47,980 nucleotides of DNA from positions 1-47,980 of the forward strand of contig QHSP01000057.1 of assembly GCA_003220495.1 (NCBI GenBank), read 5' to 3'. Below the pieces are notes generated by a model, which was not told the DNA's origin, did no database searches, and saw only the letters and a program-made list of their open reading frames with translations. Within the stretch, counting starts at the first letter, position 1. The number at the start of each line of letters is the position of its first letter. This document shows positions 40,380 through 47,980 of this stretch, piece after piece. The position numbers and the translations under genes were made by a program. The DNA comes from Candidatus Rokuibacteriota bacterium (GTDB taxonomy: Bacteria > Methylomirabilota > Methylomirabilia > Rokubacteriales > CSP1-6).

Positions 40380-41518
40380 AGAAGTATCAGTTGATGGCGC
40401 CGGGGCCGACGCCCGTCCCGAGCGAAGTCCTGCTCGCGATGGCGCAGCCGATCATCCACCACCGGACCCCTCAATACGAGGCGCTCTTCATCGAGGTGCG
40501 CGCCGCGCTGAAGAAGCTTTTCCAGACGAGCGCCGAGGTGGTGCCGCTCGCGTGCTCGGGCACGGGCGCGATGGAAGCGGCGGTCGTCAACACCTTGTCG
40601 GCGGGCGATCGCGTCGTGGTGGTCCGCGCCGGGAAGTTCGGTGACCGCTGGCTCGAGCTCGCCAAGGCGTACGGGCTCGAGGTGATCGACCTGAGCGCGC
40701 CGTTCGGGCAGACCGTCGATGCCGGGCGCCTCGCCGAGGCGCTGAAAAGCCATCCCGAAGCGAAGGCCGTGCTCGTCCAGCACAGCGAGACTTCGACCGG
40801 CGTGCTGCACGACGTCCGGGCGTACGCCGCCGCCACCCGGCAGCACGACGCGATCCTGGTCGTCGACGCGGTGTCGAGCCTCGGCATCGCCGATCTGCCG
40901 ATGGACGCCTGGGGTATCGACCTCGTGATATCGGGCTCGCAGAAGGGTCTGATGCTGCCTCCCGGCCTCGGGTTCTGCGCCCTCAACGAGAAGGCCTGGC
41001 GCAAGACCAAGACCTCGACCTTGCCGAAGTTCTACTTCAGCCTCGCCGACGAGCTGAAGTACGTGGCGAAGAACGAGGTGCGCTTCACGCCGGCGGTGTC
41101 GATCATGGTCGGGCTGCGCGAGGCGCTGCGGCTGATCGAGGCCGAGGGGCTGGCCGACGTGTTCAAGCGCCACGACCGCCTCGCGCGCGCCACGCGCGCG
41201 GGCGCCGAGGCGCTCGGGCTCGAGCTGTTCGCCAGGGCCACGCCGAGCCCGGCGGTGACCGCCGTCGTCTCCCCGAAAGGCGTCGATAGCGAGAAGATCG
41301 TCGCGGCGTACTCGCAGAGCCACAACATCACCATCGCCGGCGGGCAGGGGGAGATGAAGGGCAAGCTCTTCCGCCTGGGCCACATGGGCTACGCCGCCGA
41401 GTTCGACGTCATCAACGCGCTGGCGGCGCTCGAGCAAGTGCTCGCCGACATCGGACAGCCGGTAGACTTCGGGTCGAGCGTCCGCGCCGCCCAGAAGATC
41501 TTCACCGAGAAGTCGTGA
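40376..41518 (+). CDS. class V aminotransferase (serine--pyruvate/alanine--glyoxylate type), probable phosphoserine aminotransferase
   Basis: A 380-residue PLP enzyme with GGAGG before ATG 40376. MAPGPTPVPSEVL, HHRTPQYEALF, CSGTGAMEAAVVN, VVDAVSSLG and the PLP lysine Lys190 in SGSQKGLMLPPG define the small-subunit serine--pyruvate/alanine--glyoxylate family. It overlaps serA by 4 bp (GTGA). Because SerA makes 3-phosphohydroxypyruvate, this enzyme is the natural candidate to transaminate it to phosphoserine in place of canonical SerC. A glyoxylate transaminase in C1/serine-cycle metabolism is the main alternative. Confidence 0.9.
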   Translation: MKKYQLMAPGPTPVPSEVLLAMAQPIIHHRTPQYEALFIEVRAALKKLFQTSAEVVPLACSGTGAMEAAVVNTLSAGDRVVVVRAGKFGDRWLELAKAYGLEVIDLSAPFGQTVDAGRLAEALKSHPEAKAVLVQHSETSTGVLHDVRAYAAATRQHDAILVVDAVSSLGIADLPMDAWGIDLVISGSQKGLMLPPGLGFCALNEKAWRKTKTSTLPKFYFSLADELKYVAKNEVRFTPAVSIMVGLREALRLIEAEGLADVFKRHDRLARATRAGAEALGLELFARATPSPAVTAVVSPKGVDSEKIVAAYSQSHNITIAGGQGEMKGKLFRLGHMGYAAEFDVINALAALEQVLADIGQPVDFGSSVRAAQKIFTEKS

Positions 41519-43098
41519 AGCGGGTTCTGGTCGCCGACGGGCTCCAGGCCGTCGGCGTCGATGCGCTTCGCAAGCACGGCCTCGACGTCGAGGTGTCCGG
41601 CTCGCTCGGCGAGCCCGAGCTCGTCGAGCGCATCGGCGAGTATGAGGGGCTCATCGTCCGCAGCGCCACCAAGGTGACGCGCCCCGTCATCGAGGCGGGC
41701 CGGCGTCTCGAGGTCATCGGTCGGGCCGGCGCCGGCGTCGACACGATCGACGTAGACTCGGCGACCAAGCGCGGCGTGGTCGTGATGAACACCCCCGGCG
41801 GGAACACCACCGCGGTCGCCGAGCACACGCTGGGGCTCCTGCTGGCGCTGGCCCGTCGGCTCCCCGCCGCCGACGTCACCCTCAAGGCCGGGCGCTGGGA
41901 GAAGAACCGCCTGCAGGGCGTAGAGCTTCTCGGCAAGATCCTGGGCATCGTCGGTCTCGGTCGGATCGGCTCCGAGGTGGCGCGCCGCGCGCTCGGGTTC
42001 CGCATGCACGTCATCGCCTACGATCCGTATCTGACGCGCGAGGCCGCCGAGCGGCTGGGCGTGGAAAGCGTCGAGTTCGACGAGCTGCTCGCGCGCGCCG
42101 ACTTCGTCACGATCCACACGCCCCTCACCGGAGACACGCGGCACCTGCTCGGCGCAGCGGAGCTCGAGCGGCTCAAGCCGGGGGTGCGCATCATCAACTG
42201 CGCGCGCGGCGGCTTGATCGACGAGCAGGCGCTTGCGCGCGCGATCCAGTCGGGCAAGGTTGCCGGCGCCGCGCTCGACGTCTTCGAGCAAGAGCCGCCG
42301 CCCGCCGATCACCCGCTCCTCAAGCTCGAGCAGGTGATCGTGACGCCGCACCTCGGTGCGGCGACCGACGAGGCCCAGACGGCGGTCGCGCTCGCCATCG
42401 CCGACCAGGTGGCCGACGCGCTCCTGCGCGGCGTCGTCGTGAACGCGGTCAACCTGCCGTCGATCGACGCCGAGACGCATCGCGAGCAGGCGCCCTACGT
42501 CGGCCTGGCCGAGAAGATGGGGCGCTTCCTCGCGCAGATGGGCGAAGGCCGCATGCAGGAGGCGCGGCTCACGTACGCCGGCGAGATCGTCGGGCGGCCG
42601 ACGGCGACCCTGACCCTGGCGTTCGTGCGCGGCCTCCTGGGCACGATCCTCTCCGAGCACGTGACCGACGTGAACGCGATGCTGATCGCCAAGGCACGGG
42701 GGCTCCGCGTCGCCGAGACCTCGACGAGCGAGAGCTCCGATTACGCGAGCCTCGTCACCGCCGAGGTCCGCACCGATCGGGGCGCCACGTCGGTGGCCGG
42801 CGCGGTCTTCTTCAAGCGCGAGCCCCGCTTCGTCCAGGTCGACGGCTTCTCGCTCGAAGCCGTGCCCCAGGGCTGGATGCTCGTGTTCGCGAACCTCGAC
42901 GTGCCGGGTGTCATCGGCCGCATCGGCACCTTGTGCGGCCGCCACGGGATCAACATCGCCGGGATGCAGCTCGGTCGCGAGCGCCGCGGGGGACGCGCCG
43001 TGTCGGTGCTGAACCTCGACGATCCGATGCCGCCGGCCGCTCTCGACGAGATCCGGGCGATGCCGGATATCGTCCTCGCCAAAGTCGTCAAGCTCTAG
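41515..43098 (+). CDS. serA: D-3-phosphoglycerate dehydrogenase SerA, long form with ASB and ACT domains
   Basis: A 527-residue dehydrogenase with GTG start inside the aminotransferase stop. GLIVRSATKVTRPVIEAG and VGRAGAGVDTID begin the substrate domain; GIVGLGRIGSEVARRALGF is the NAD loop; CARGGLIDEQAL and DVFEQEPP with VTPHLGAATDEA the catalytic His region. Residues ~320-450 form the allosteric substrate-binding domain, and ~455-527 the ACT domain (VPGVIGRIGTLCGRHGINIA), which binds serine for feedback inhibition. First step of serine biosynthesis. The palindromic element starts 21 bp after the stop. Confidence 0.96.
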   Translation: MKRVLVADGLQAVGVDALRKHGLDVEVSGSLGEPELVERIGEYEGLIVRSATKVTRPVIEAGRRLEVIGRAGAGVDTIDVDSATKRGVVVMNTPGGNTTAVAEHTLGLLLALARRLPAADVTLKAGRWEKNRLQGVELLGKILGIVGLGRIGSEVARRALGFRMHVIAYDPYLTREAAERLGVESVEFDELLARADFVTIHTPLTGDTRHLLGAAELERLKPGVRIINCARGGLIDEQALARAIQSGKVAGAALDVFEQEPPPADHPLLKLEQVIVTPHLGAATDEAQTAVALAIADQVADALLRGVVVNAVNLPSIDAETHREQAPYVGLAEKMGRFLAQMGEGRMQEARLTYAGEIVGRPTATLTLAFVRGLLGTILSEHVTDVNAMLIAKARGLRVAETSTSESSDYASLVTAEVRTDRGATSVAGAVFFKREPRFVQVDGFSLEAVPQGWMLVFANLDVPGVIGRIGTLCGRHGINIAGMQLGRERRGGRAVSVLNLDDPMPPAALDEIRAMPDIVLAKVVKL

Positions 43099-43118
43099 CT
43101 TTTCCCGGTTGGCGGCGG

Positions 43119-43309
43119 GGCCGGTCAGCGCGGTCGGCCGGCGCACGGGTCCTGTCGCCGGGGGCGCGCCCCCGCGAGCGGCTCCGTCACCCGCTCGCCC
43201 GATTCGCAGCGCTCGCGCGCTGCGGGCGGGACGAGGGGGTCCCACTCCGCCGCTCGCAGAGGCGCGCCCCCGGCGCCACCCGTGCACCGGCCGACCGCGC
43301 TGACCGGCC
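43119..43309. repeat. large palindromic element, copy 2 (conserved core, different ~60-bp arms)
   Basis: Bases 43119-43181 pair with 43250-43309, 22 bp of them perfectly at the outer ends (43119-43140 with 43288-43309), with a small indel further in. The core (43182-43249) matches the core of copy 1 (34273-34340) at all but about four positions, yet the arms are unrelated to those of copy 1. It lies 20 bp after serA. The remaining spacer, 43310-43460, shows no gene, RNA or repeat that I can name. Confidence 0.9.
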
Positions 43310-43438
43310 GTTTCCCCTTGCGACTGCTCAAAGATCTTTCGCCCACTCGGGCCAGGGTCGGATTCGCTTGTTTCTGCCGAGGGCGTCCGTCGCTCGGTCG
43401 CCGACTGCGTGCGCGCTGGGTTTGGGCCCCGGGGCGGC

Positions 43439-43466
43439 TAGACGGTGGGGGGAATCGGGATAGAAT
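43439..43466 (+). promoter_or_regulatory. promoter with -10 box 9 nt before the histidine phosphatase start (probable leaderless)
   Basis: TAGAAT (43461-43466, 5/6) ends 9 nt before GTG 43476. TAGACG at 43439-43444 (4/6 to TTGACA) sits at a 16-bp spacing, so this is the only one of the five similar promoters with a plausible -35. No Shine-Dalgarno is evident before the GTG. Confidence 0.5.
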
Positions 43467-43475
43467 GGCGGGGTT

Positions 43476-44099
43476 GTGGGGAGGCTGAGGCTCTTCGTCG
43501 TACGGCATGGGGAGACGGAGTGGGTCCGGGAGCGACGGTTCGCCGGCTCGCGGGACATTCCGCTCACCGAGGCGGGGCGCGATCAGTGCGCGGCCGTGGC
43601 GCGCGCGCTGTCCGGCACCGCCGTCGCCGCCGTCTATGCGAGTCCGCTCGAGCGGGCTCGCGCCTCGGCCGAGGTGATCGCGAAGCCGCACGGTCTGCCC
43701 GTGCGCATCGTGCCGGCCTTCAGCGAAATGTCCTTCGGGTCCTGGGAGGGACTCACCCGTGACGAGGTGCAGGCGCGCTATCCCGAAGCCTGGACTCAGT
43801 GGCGATCGGCGCCGCACTTGCGCGCGCCGGCGGGCGGCGAGACCGTTCCCCAGGTGGGCGCGCGCGTGACCGCCGGCATCGCGGCCCTGCAAGAGGCCCA
43901 TCGCGACCAGACGATCGTGCTCGTGAGCCACGGCGTCGTCGCGCGCGTCATCGTGCTGGGCGCGCTCGGTCTCGGGCTCGACCGGCTCTGGACGCTCGAC
44001 GCCGCGCCGGCCGGGATCACGGAGATCGAATACGAGCCCGGCTGGGCGACCGTGCATCGGATGAACACGGTCGCCCATCTGGAAGCGGTGGCGCCGTGA
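43476..44099 (+). CDS. histidine phosphatase family protein (possible phosphoserine phosphatase)
   Basis: A 207-residue protein with GTG start. LFVVRHGETEW (residues 4-14) has the RHG phosphohistidine motif; SPLERARASAEVI, FGSWEGLTRDEV with the catalytic Glu region, and VLVSHGVVARVI with the second His complete the active site. The family includes phosphoglycerate mutases, CobC and metal-independent phosphoserine phosphatases. It follows serA and an aminotransferase across the palindromic element, so phosphoserine phosphatase is attractive; no SerB is present. The stop overlaps hisZ (GTGA). Confidence 0.88.
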   Translation: MGRLRLFVVRHGETEWVRERRFAGSRDIPLTEAGRDQCAAVARALSGTAVAAVYASPLERARASAEVIAKPHGLPVRIVPAFSEMSFGSWEGLTRDEVQARYPEAWTQWRSAPHLRAPAGGETVPQVGARVTAGIAALQEAHRDQTIVLVSHGVVARVIVLGALGLGLDRLWTLDAAPAGITEIEYEPGWATVHRMNTVAHLEAVAP

Positions 44100-45400
44100 A
44101 GCCGCGCCAGACTCAGCTTCCGAAGGGTGCCAGGATCTACCTGCCGGACGAGGCCGAGCGCAAGCGGCACGTCGAGGCCTCGCTGCTCGGGGTGTTCCGC
44201 CGCTGGGGCTACCGCGAGATCGTCACGCCCACGTTCGAGTACTCGGACGTGCTCGCGACCGGCACCGACGTCGACGTGCAGGGCAACATGTTCACGCTCG
44301 TCGACCGCGAAACCGGCCGGACCCTGGCGCTCCGTCCGGACATCACGCCGCAGATCGCCCGCGTGGTCGCGACGCGCCTGCGCGACGAGCCCAAGCCGAT
44401 CCGGCTCGCCTACGTGACCAACGTGTTCCGCTACGACGAGCCGCGCGTCTCGCACTACCGCGAGTTCTACCAGGCCGGCGTCGAGCTGGTCGGGCTGGGC
44501 CAGCCCGAGGCCGAGGTCGAGGTGATCGCGATGGCCATCGAGGGGCTGCGCGCGCTCGGGCTCGAGCGGTTCCAGATCGATCTCGGTCATCCCGATTTCT
44601 TCCGCGGGCTGCTCGACGAAGCCAAGACCGACGCCGCCCAGGGACGCGAGCTACGGGCGGCGCTGGCGCGCAAGGACGGATCGACCCTCGAGCGCCTGGC
44701 GGCCGATCTGGCGCCGCCGGCGCACGTGCGCGACGCGCTCCTGGCCCTGCCGACCCTCTTCGGCCGTGAAACGGTGCTGGAGCGCGCGGCGGCCTTCGCG
44801 CGCAACGAACGGTCGGCGCGGGCGCTGGCCAACCTGGCCGAGGTGTACCGGCTCCTGAAGATCTACGGGCTCGCCGAGAGCGTGCTACTCGACCTGGGCG
44901 AGATCCGCGGCTTCGACTACTACTCGGGGACGTACTTCGAGGCGTACGTCGCGGGCTTCGGGGCCTCGGTCGCGGGCGGCGGGCGCTACGACGACATGCT
45001 CGGACGCTTCGGGTACGACTGTGCGGCGGTCGGGTTCGCGTTCGACGTGGGGCGCGCGCTCTCGGTCATGGAGACGCAGGGCGTGCCGGTGGCGCTGCCG
45101 GGCCCGGACTTCTTCATCATCGACTTCACCCGTGATAAGACTGCGGCGCTCTCGCTGGCGCGGCGGCTCCGCGACCTGGGCGCCTCGGTCGCTCGTGACA
45201 TCATCAGCCGCGGGCTCGAGGAGTCGGTCGCCTACGCCCGGGCCCAGAGGGTGCGGCAGGTCCTCGTCATCGGCCACCCGCGCGCCGGGGCGGGCGAGGT
45301 CGTGGCGATGAATTTGGCGGACGGATCGGAGCGCGCGCTGGCGGTCTGCGAGATCCTCGAACATCCAGAGCAGGTACTCAGAGGTGGAAGCCATGCCTAA
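44096..45400 (+). CDS. hisZ: ATP phosphoribosyltransferase regulatory subunit HisZ
   Basis: A 434-residue histidyl-tRNA synthetase paralogue. YREIVTPTFEYSDVLATGTD, LALRPDITPQIARVVATRL, RLAYVTNVFRYDEP and the motif-3-like GGGRYDDMLGRFG identify the HisZ family; the C-terminal anticodon-binding-like region is reduced (VLVIGHPRAG). A true HisS would normally keep a longer anticodon domain, and HisZ is more often this length with DYYSGTYFEAY. It regulates short-form HisG at the first step of histidine biosynthesis. HisG is not in this window. It overlaps purA by 8 bp. Confidence 0.85.
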   Translation: MKPRQTQLPKGARIYLPDEAERKRHVEASLLGVFRRWGYREIVTPTFEYSDVLATGTDVDVQGNMFTLVDRETGRTLALRPDITPQIARVVATRLRDEPKPIRLAYVTNVFRYDEPRVSHYREFYQAGVELVGLGQPEAEVEVIAMAIEGLRALGLERFQIDLGHPDFFRGLLDEAKTDAAQGRELRAALARKDGSTLERLAADLAPPAHVRDALLALPTLFGRETVLERAAAFARNERSARALANLAEVYRLLKIYGLAESVLLDLGEIRGFDYYSGTYFEAYVAGFGASVAGGGRYDDMLGRFGYDCAAVGFAFDVGRALSVMETQGVPVALPGPDFFIIDFTRDKTAALSLARRLRDLGASVARDIISRGLEESVAYARAQRVRQVLVIGHPRAGAGEVVAMNLADGSERALAVCEILEHPEQVLRGGSHA

Positions 45401-46718
45401 CATCGTGGTCGTCGGGACGCAGTGGGGGGACGAGGGCAAGGGCAAGGTCGTCGACATGCTGGCGCCGCACGTGAACGTCGTCGCGCGCTTCGCAGGCGGT
45501 AACAACGCCGGCCACACGGTCGTCGTGGGGCGGGAGAAGTACGTCCTGCACACGATCCCCTCCGGCATCCTGCATCCGGGGTGTCGCTGCGTGATCGGCT
45601 GCGGCGTGGTGGTCGACCCCGGCTCGCTGATCGAGGAGATGGAAGCGCTCGTGCGACGCGGGGTGACGCTCGACGGCAACCTCTTCATCTCCAAGAACGC
45701 GCACCTGATCATGCCCTACCATCCGGCTCTCGACCTCGCCTCGGAGGCCAAGCTGGGCAAACGCCGCATCGGGACGACCGGGCGCGGGGTCGGGCCCGCG
45801 TACGTGGACAAGGCGGCGCGCGTCGGCATCCGGATGGCCGATCTCCTGAACGAGCGGCTCTTCCGCGAGAAGCTCGAGCTGAACGTCGCCCAGAAGAACC
45901 GGCTGCTCCGCGAGATCTACGACGCCGAGACCTTCACGGTCGAGGAGATCCTGGACAAATATCTGCGCTATGCGGGCTGGCTGGCTCCCTATATCACCGA
46001 CACGGCGCTCCTGCTCTCGCGCTGGATGGAAGCCGGCTACAGCGTGATGTTCGAGGGCGCGCAGGCGACGATGCTGGACATCGACCACGGAACCTATCCG
46101 TACATCACGTCGTCCTCGACGACCGCCGGCGGCGCGGCCACGGGCACGGGTGTGCCGCCCACGAAGATCCACGGCGTCGTCGGCGTGAGCAAGGCCTACA
46201 CGACGCGCGTCGGCGCCGGGCCGTTCCCCACCGAGATGACGGGCGCGATCGCCGAGACGATCCGGGCGCGCGGCCACGAATACGGCGCGACCACCGGCCG
46301 GCCGCGGCGCTGCGGCTGGTTCGACGCGGTGGTCGGACGCTACGCCACCCGCATCAACGGTCTCGACACCGTGGCGCTGACCAAGCTCGACGTGCTCGAT
46401 CAGTGCGAGACCCTGAAGGTCTGCGTCGCGTACCGGCACCGCGGCGAAACCTTGACCGAGTTCCCGGAGGACGAGACCGTGGTGGCGGCGGCGGAGCCCG
46501 TCTACGAGGAGATCGAGGGCTGGCGCGCGCCGACGGCCGGGGCCAAGAACGAGGCCGATCTGCCCCCGAAGGCGCGGCGCTACCTGGAGCGTCTGGAAGA
46601 GCTCATCGGCGCGCCTTTCTGTCTCATCTCGACTGGGGCCCAGCGGGACGAAACGATTCTCTGCGAGGAGTCGCCCCTGATGCGGTGGTTCCCCTCGGTC
46701 AGGTCGAGCCTGATGTAG
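45393..46718 (+). CDS. purA: adenylosuccinate synthetase PurA
   Basis: A 441-residue GTP-dependent ligase; ATG 45393 is used because the in-frame GTG 45384 is part of the GAGGTGG ribosome-binding region. VVVGTQWGDEGKGKVVDML is the nucleotide loop, FAGGNNAGHTVVV the IMP-binding segment, GTTGRGVGPAYVDKAAR and EGAQATMLDIDHGTYPYITS the PurA signatures, followed by TGRPRRCGWFDAV. It converts IMP to adenylosuccinate. The hisZ-purA pairing occurs in many bacteria. The third small LDRR paralogue follows after 2 bp. Confidence 0.97.
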   Translation: MPNIVVVGTQWGDEGKGKVVDMLAPHVNVVARFAGGNNAGHTVVVGREKYVLHTIPSGILHPGCRCVIGCGVVVDPGSLIEEMEALVRRGVTLDGNLFISKNAHLIMPYHPALDLASEAKLGKRRIGTTGRGVGPAYVDKAARVGIRMADLLNERLFREKLELNVAQKNRLLREIYDAETFTVEEILDKYLRYAGWLAPYITDTALLLSRWMEAGYSVMFEGAQATMLDIDHGTYPYITSSSTTAGGAATGTGVPPTKIHGVVGVSKAYTTRVGAGPFPTEMTGAIAETIRARGHEYGATTGRPRRCGWFDAVVGRYATRINGLDTVALTKLDVLDQCETLKVCVAYRHRGETLTEFPEDETVVAAAEPVYEEIEGWRAPTAGAKNEADLPPKARRYLERLEELIGAPFCLISTGAQRDETILCEESPLMRWFPSVRSSLM

Positions 46719-46720
46719 GC

Positions 46721-47017
46721 ATGGCCGAGACGATCCGGCGGCTCTTGTTCATCGTCGGGAGCAAGCGGCCGGAATTCTACGGCTCGCTGCGCCGGACCTT
46801 CCGCGGCGACGACACGGTGCAGATCGTTCTCGACCGACGACGCAGCGAGCGGCGCGGGCCGCGCCGCCCCGGTCGCCGACCGGTGACGCGCGACCAGCGC
46901 GGAGCCGACCGGCGCGACCAGCTCGAGATCCAGCGCCAGCTGCGCTCGCGCGGTTATGCGGTCGTGGGGGTTCCGTCCTCGGATGGTGGCGCCCTACGCC
47001 CGAGCTCTCGGACGTAG
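46721..47017 (+). CDS. small arginine-rich LDRR protein, paralogue C
   Basis: A 98-residue protein, ATG 2 bp after the purA stop. Layout as in the two other copies: LLFIVGSKRPEFYGSLRRTF, then VQIVLDRRRSERR, an extended Arg/Pro-rich linker (RRPGRRPVTRDQRGADRR) and LRSRGYAVVGV. It is the longest copy, with a ~12-residue C-terminal extension that coincides with the left half of the hairpin at 46989-47022. No named domain is recognised. It is convergent with the proteasomal ATPase gene, but it lacks the Gly-Gly-Glu/Gln ending of Pup. Confidence 0.75.
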   Translation: MAETIRRLLFIVGSKRPEFYGSLRRTFRGDDTVQIVLDRRRSERRGPRRPGRRPVTRDQRGADRRDQLEIQRQLRSRGYAVVGVPSSDGGALRPSSRT

Positions 47018-47022
47018 GGCGC
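46989..47022. terminator. hairpin over the stop codon of paralogue C
   Basis: GCGCCCTACG (46989-46998) pairs with CGTAGGGCGC (47013-47022), and inside it CCGAG pairs with CTCGG around a 2-nt turn, giving 15 pairs with one C/A mismatch. It overlaps the stop codon and lies between convergent genes, so it could end transcription from either side. No long T-run follows. Confidence 0.5.
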
Positions 47023-47068
47023 GCGCTGGCCCACCTGGATTTTCGGCGCGACCCTTCGGCCGCGACTT

Positions 47069-47980
47069 CTACAGGTACTGGCCGGTCGTAACGACCTGCT
47101 CGACGCTCCGCCTCTGGCTCGGCGGCTCCGCCGTCAGCTGCTTCACCGAGACGATCCGCTCGCCCTTCTTGCCGGCGATCTTGGCCCAGTCGTCGGGGTG
47201 CGTCGTATTGGGAAGATCCTCGTTCTCCTTGAACTCCTCCCGGATGGCCGTGAGGAGATCGTCGGCCATGATGCCTTTCTCGCCTCCGCCGATGTAGCGC
47301 TTGAGCGCGAGCTTCTTGGCGCGGCGCACGACCGATTCGATCATCGCGCCCGAGGCGAAGTCCTTGAAGTAGAGGACCTCCTTGTCGCCGTTGGAGTAGG
47401 TCACCTCCAGGAAGCGATTCTCCTCGCTGAGCGCGTACATGGCCTCCACAGTCGAGGCGATCATGGCGGTGATGGTGCCGGCCACGTCGCCGCCCGGCGT
47501 CTCGGACGCGGCGATCGGAATATCCACTGTCAGGTACTTGGCGAAGATGTCGGCGGCGCCGCCGCGATCGGGGCGCTCGACCTTGACCTTCACGTCGAGG
47601 CGGCCGGGGCGGAGGATGGCCGGATCGATGAGGTCCTGGCGGTTGGAGGCGCCGATGACGATGACGTTCTTCAACCCCTCGACACCGTCGATCTCGGCCA
47701 GGAGCTGCGGGACGATGGTGGTCTCGACGTCGGAGGAGATGCCGGTGCCGCGGGTGCGGAACAACGCGTCCATCTCGTCGAAGAAGACGATGACGGGGAC
47801 GTCCTCGGCGGCCTTTTCCTTGGCCTTCACGAAAATCTCTCGAATCTTCCTCTCGGTTTCTCCGACGTACTTGTTCAGCAGTTCGGGGCCCTTGATATTA
47901 AGGAAGAAGCCCTTGATCTTCTCGCCGCGCTTCTCGGAGATCTTCTCGGCGAGGTTGTTGGCGACGGCCTTGGCGATCAT
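47069..47980 (-). CDS. proteasomal ring ATPase ARC/Mpa, C-terminal half (5' partial)
   Basis: The last ~303 residues of a gene that continues beyond the window; the Walker A loop lies just outside, before AKAVANNL. Seen here are [14 protein letters not shown], Walker [12 protein letters not shown], the second region of homology [20 protein letters not shown] with arginine fingers, and the helical lid. The protein ends TGQYL; the GQYL tail with penultimate Tyr is the element by which actinobacterial Mpa/ARC docks on the 20S proteasome and opens its gate. It unfolds substrates, usually tagged with Pup. 20S subunits, Pup and ligase genes would be expected to the right of the window. FtsH and ClpX are excluded by sequence and tail. 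Confidence 0.9.
   Translation of the reverse strand: MIAKAVANNLAEKISEKRGEKIKGFFLNIKGPELLNKYVGETERKIREIFVKAKEKAAEDVPVIVFFDEMDALFRTRGTGISSDVETTIVPQLLAEIDGVEGLKNVIVIGASNRQDLIDPAILRPGRLDVKVKVERPDRGGAADIFAKYLTVDIPIAASETPGGDVAGTITAMIASTVEAMYALSEENRFLEVTYSNGDKEVLYFKDFASGAMIESVVRRAKKLALKRYIGGGEKGIMADDLLTAIREEFKENEDLPNTTHPDDWAKIAGKKGERIVSVKQLTAEPPSQRRSVEQVVTTGQYL

Noticed and set aside
43109-43303. Short open frames on both strands through the palindromic element
   Set aside because: They read alike on both strands because of the inverted repeat; Arg/Pro/Ala-rich with no start signals or motifs.
46721-47017. Small protein next to the proteasomal ATPase considered as a Pup tag
   Set aside because: It has no Gly-Gly-Glu/Gln C-terminus, has two paralogues in unrelated places, and Pup is acidic while this is strongly basic.

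Overview
The window is very GC-rich, gene-dense bacterial DNA, almost entirely on the plus strand, with many start/stop overlaps (ATGA, GTGA, TTGA) and frequent GTG or TTG starts. The content suggests a diderm, meso-diaminopimelate bacterium: MurE carries the DNPR motif, a complete MraZ-to-FtsZ division cluster is present, and a proteasome-type ring ATPase (ARC/Mpa family, ending GQYL) enters from the right edge. Together with the many peptide-type ABC transporter and amidase genes, this fits the Rokubacteria/Methylomirabilota (NC10-like) group best. That placement is an inference from content; no marker gene was searched.

Region 1 (1-4484) holds the tail of a PRMT-like/PqqD-like protein, an HprK-like kinase and a nucleotidyltransferase, a trio known from peptide-tailoring or exopolysaccharide loci. 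It continues with a NYN (YacP-like) ribonuclease, the first of three small arginine-rich paralogues, a secreted thermonuclease and a GNAT acetyltransferase. Region 2 (4485-18054) is metabolic: a fused indolepyruvate ferredoxin oxidoreductase, a coiled-coil protein, an ArfB-like GGQ hydrolase, adenine deaminase, a DUF445 membrane protein, a Dpp-type transporter (binding protein and two permeases, no ATPases) with an amidase, the second small paralogue and an orphan pilin-like protein.

Region 3 (18055-34220) is the dcw cluster in the order mraZ-rsmH-ftsL-ftsI(PASTA)-murE-murF-mraY-murD-ftsW-murC-murB-ftsQ-ftsA-ftsZ. murG and ddl are missing from their usual places. The cluster has a sigma70-like promoter and a textbook MraZ operator. 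Region 4 (34221-43098) starts with a large hairpin element, then yfiH, and then a long overlapping operon: yggS-proC-yggT-divIVA-yggU-mtnA-sagB-like-class V aminotransferase-serA. yggU appears to start with CTG and is invisible to standard gene finders. Region 5 (43099-47980) holds a second copy of the hairpin element, then histidine phosphatase-hisZ-purA-third small paralogue, and the convergent proteasomal ATPase.

The most unusual signals are non-coding or unassigned. They are: two elements sharing a ~68 bp core but carrying unrelated 49-63 bp arms, each arm complementary to its partner; a dispersed hairpin repeat arranged as 61 and 66 bp tandem units; five genes whose -10 box lies 6-9 nt before the start codon (probable leaderless mRNAs); a perfectly symmetric -10 element between two divergent genes; and three scattered copies of an undescribed small LDRR/Arg-rich protein family.
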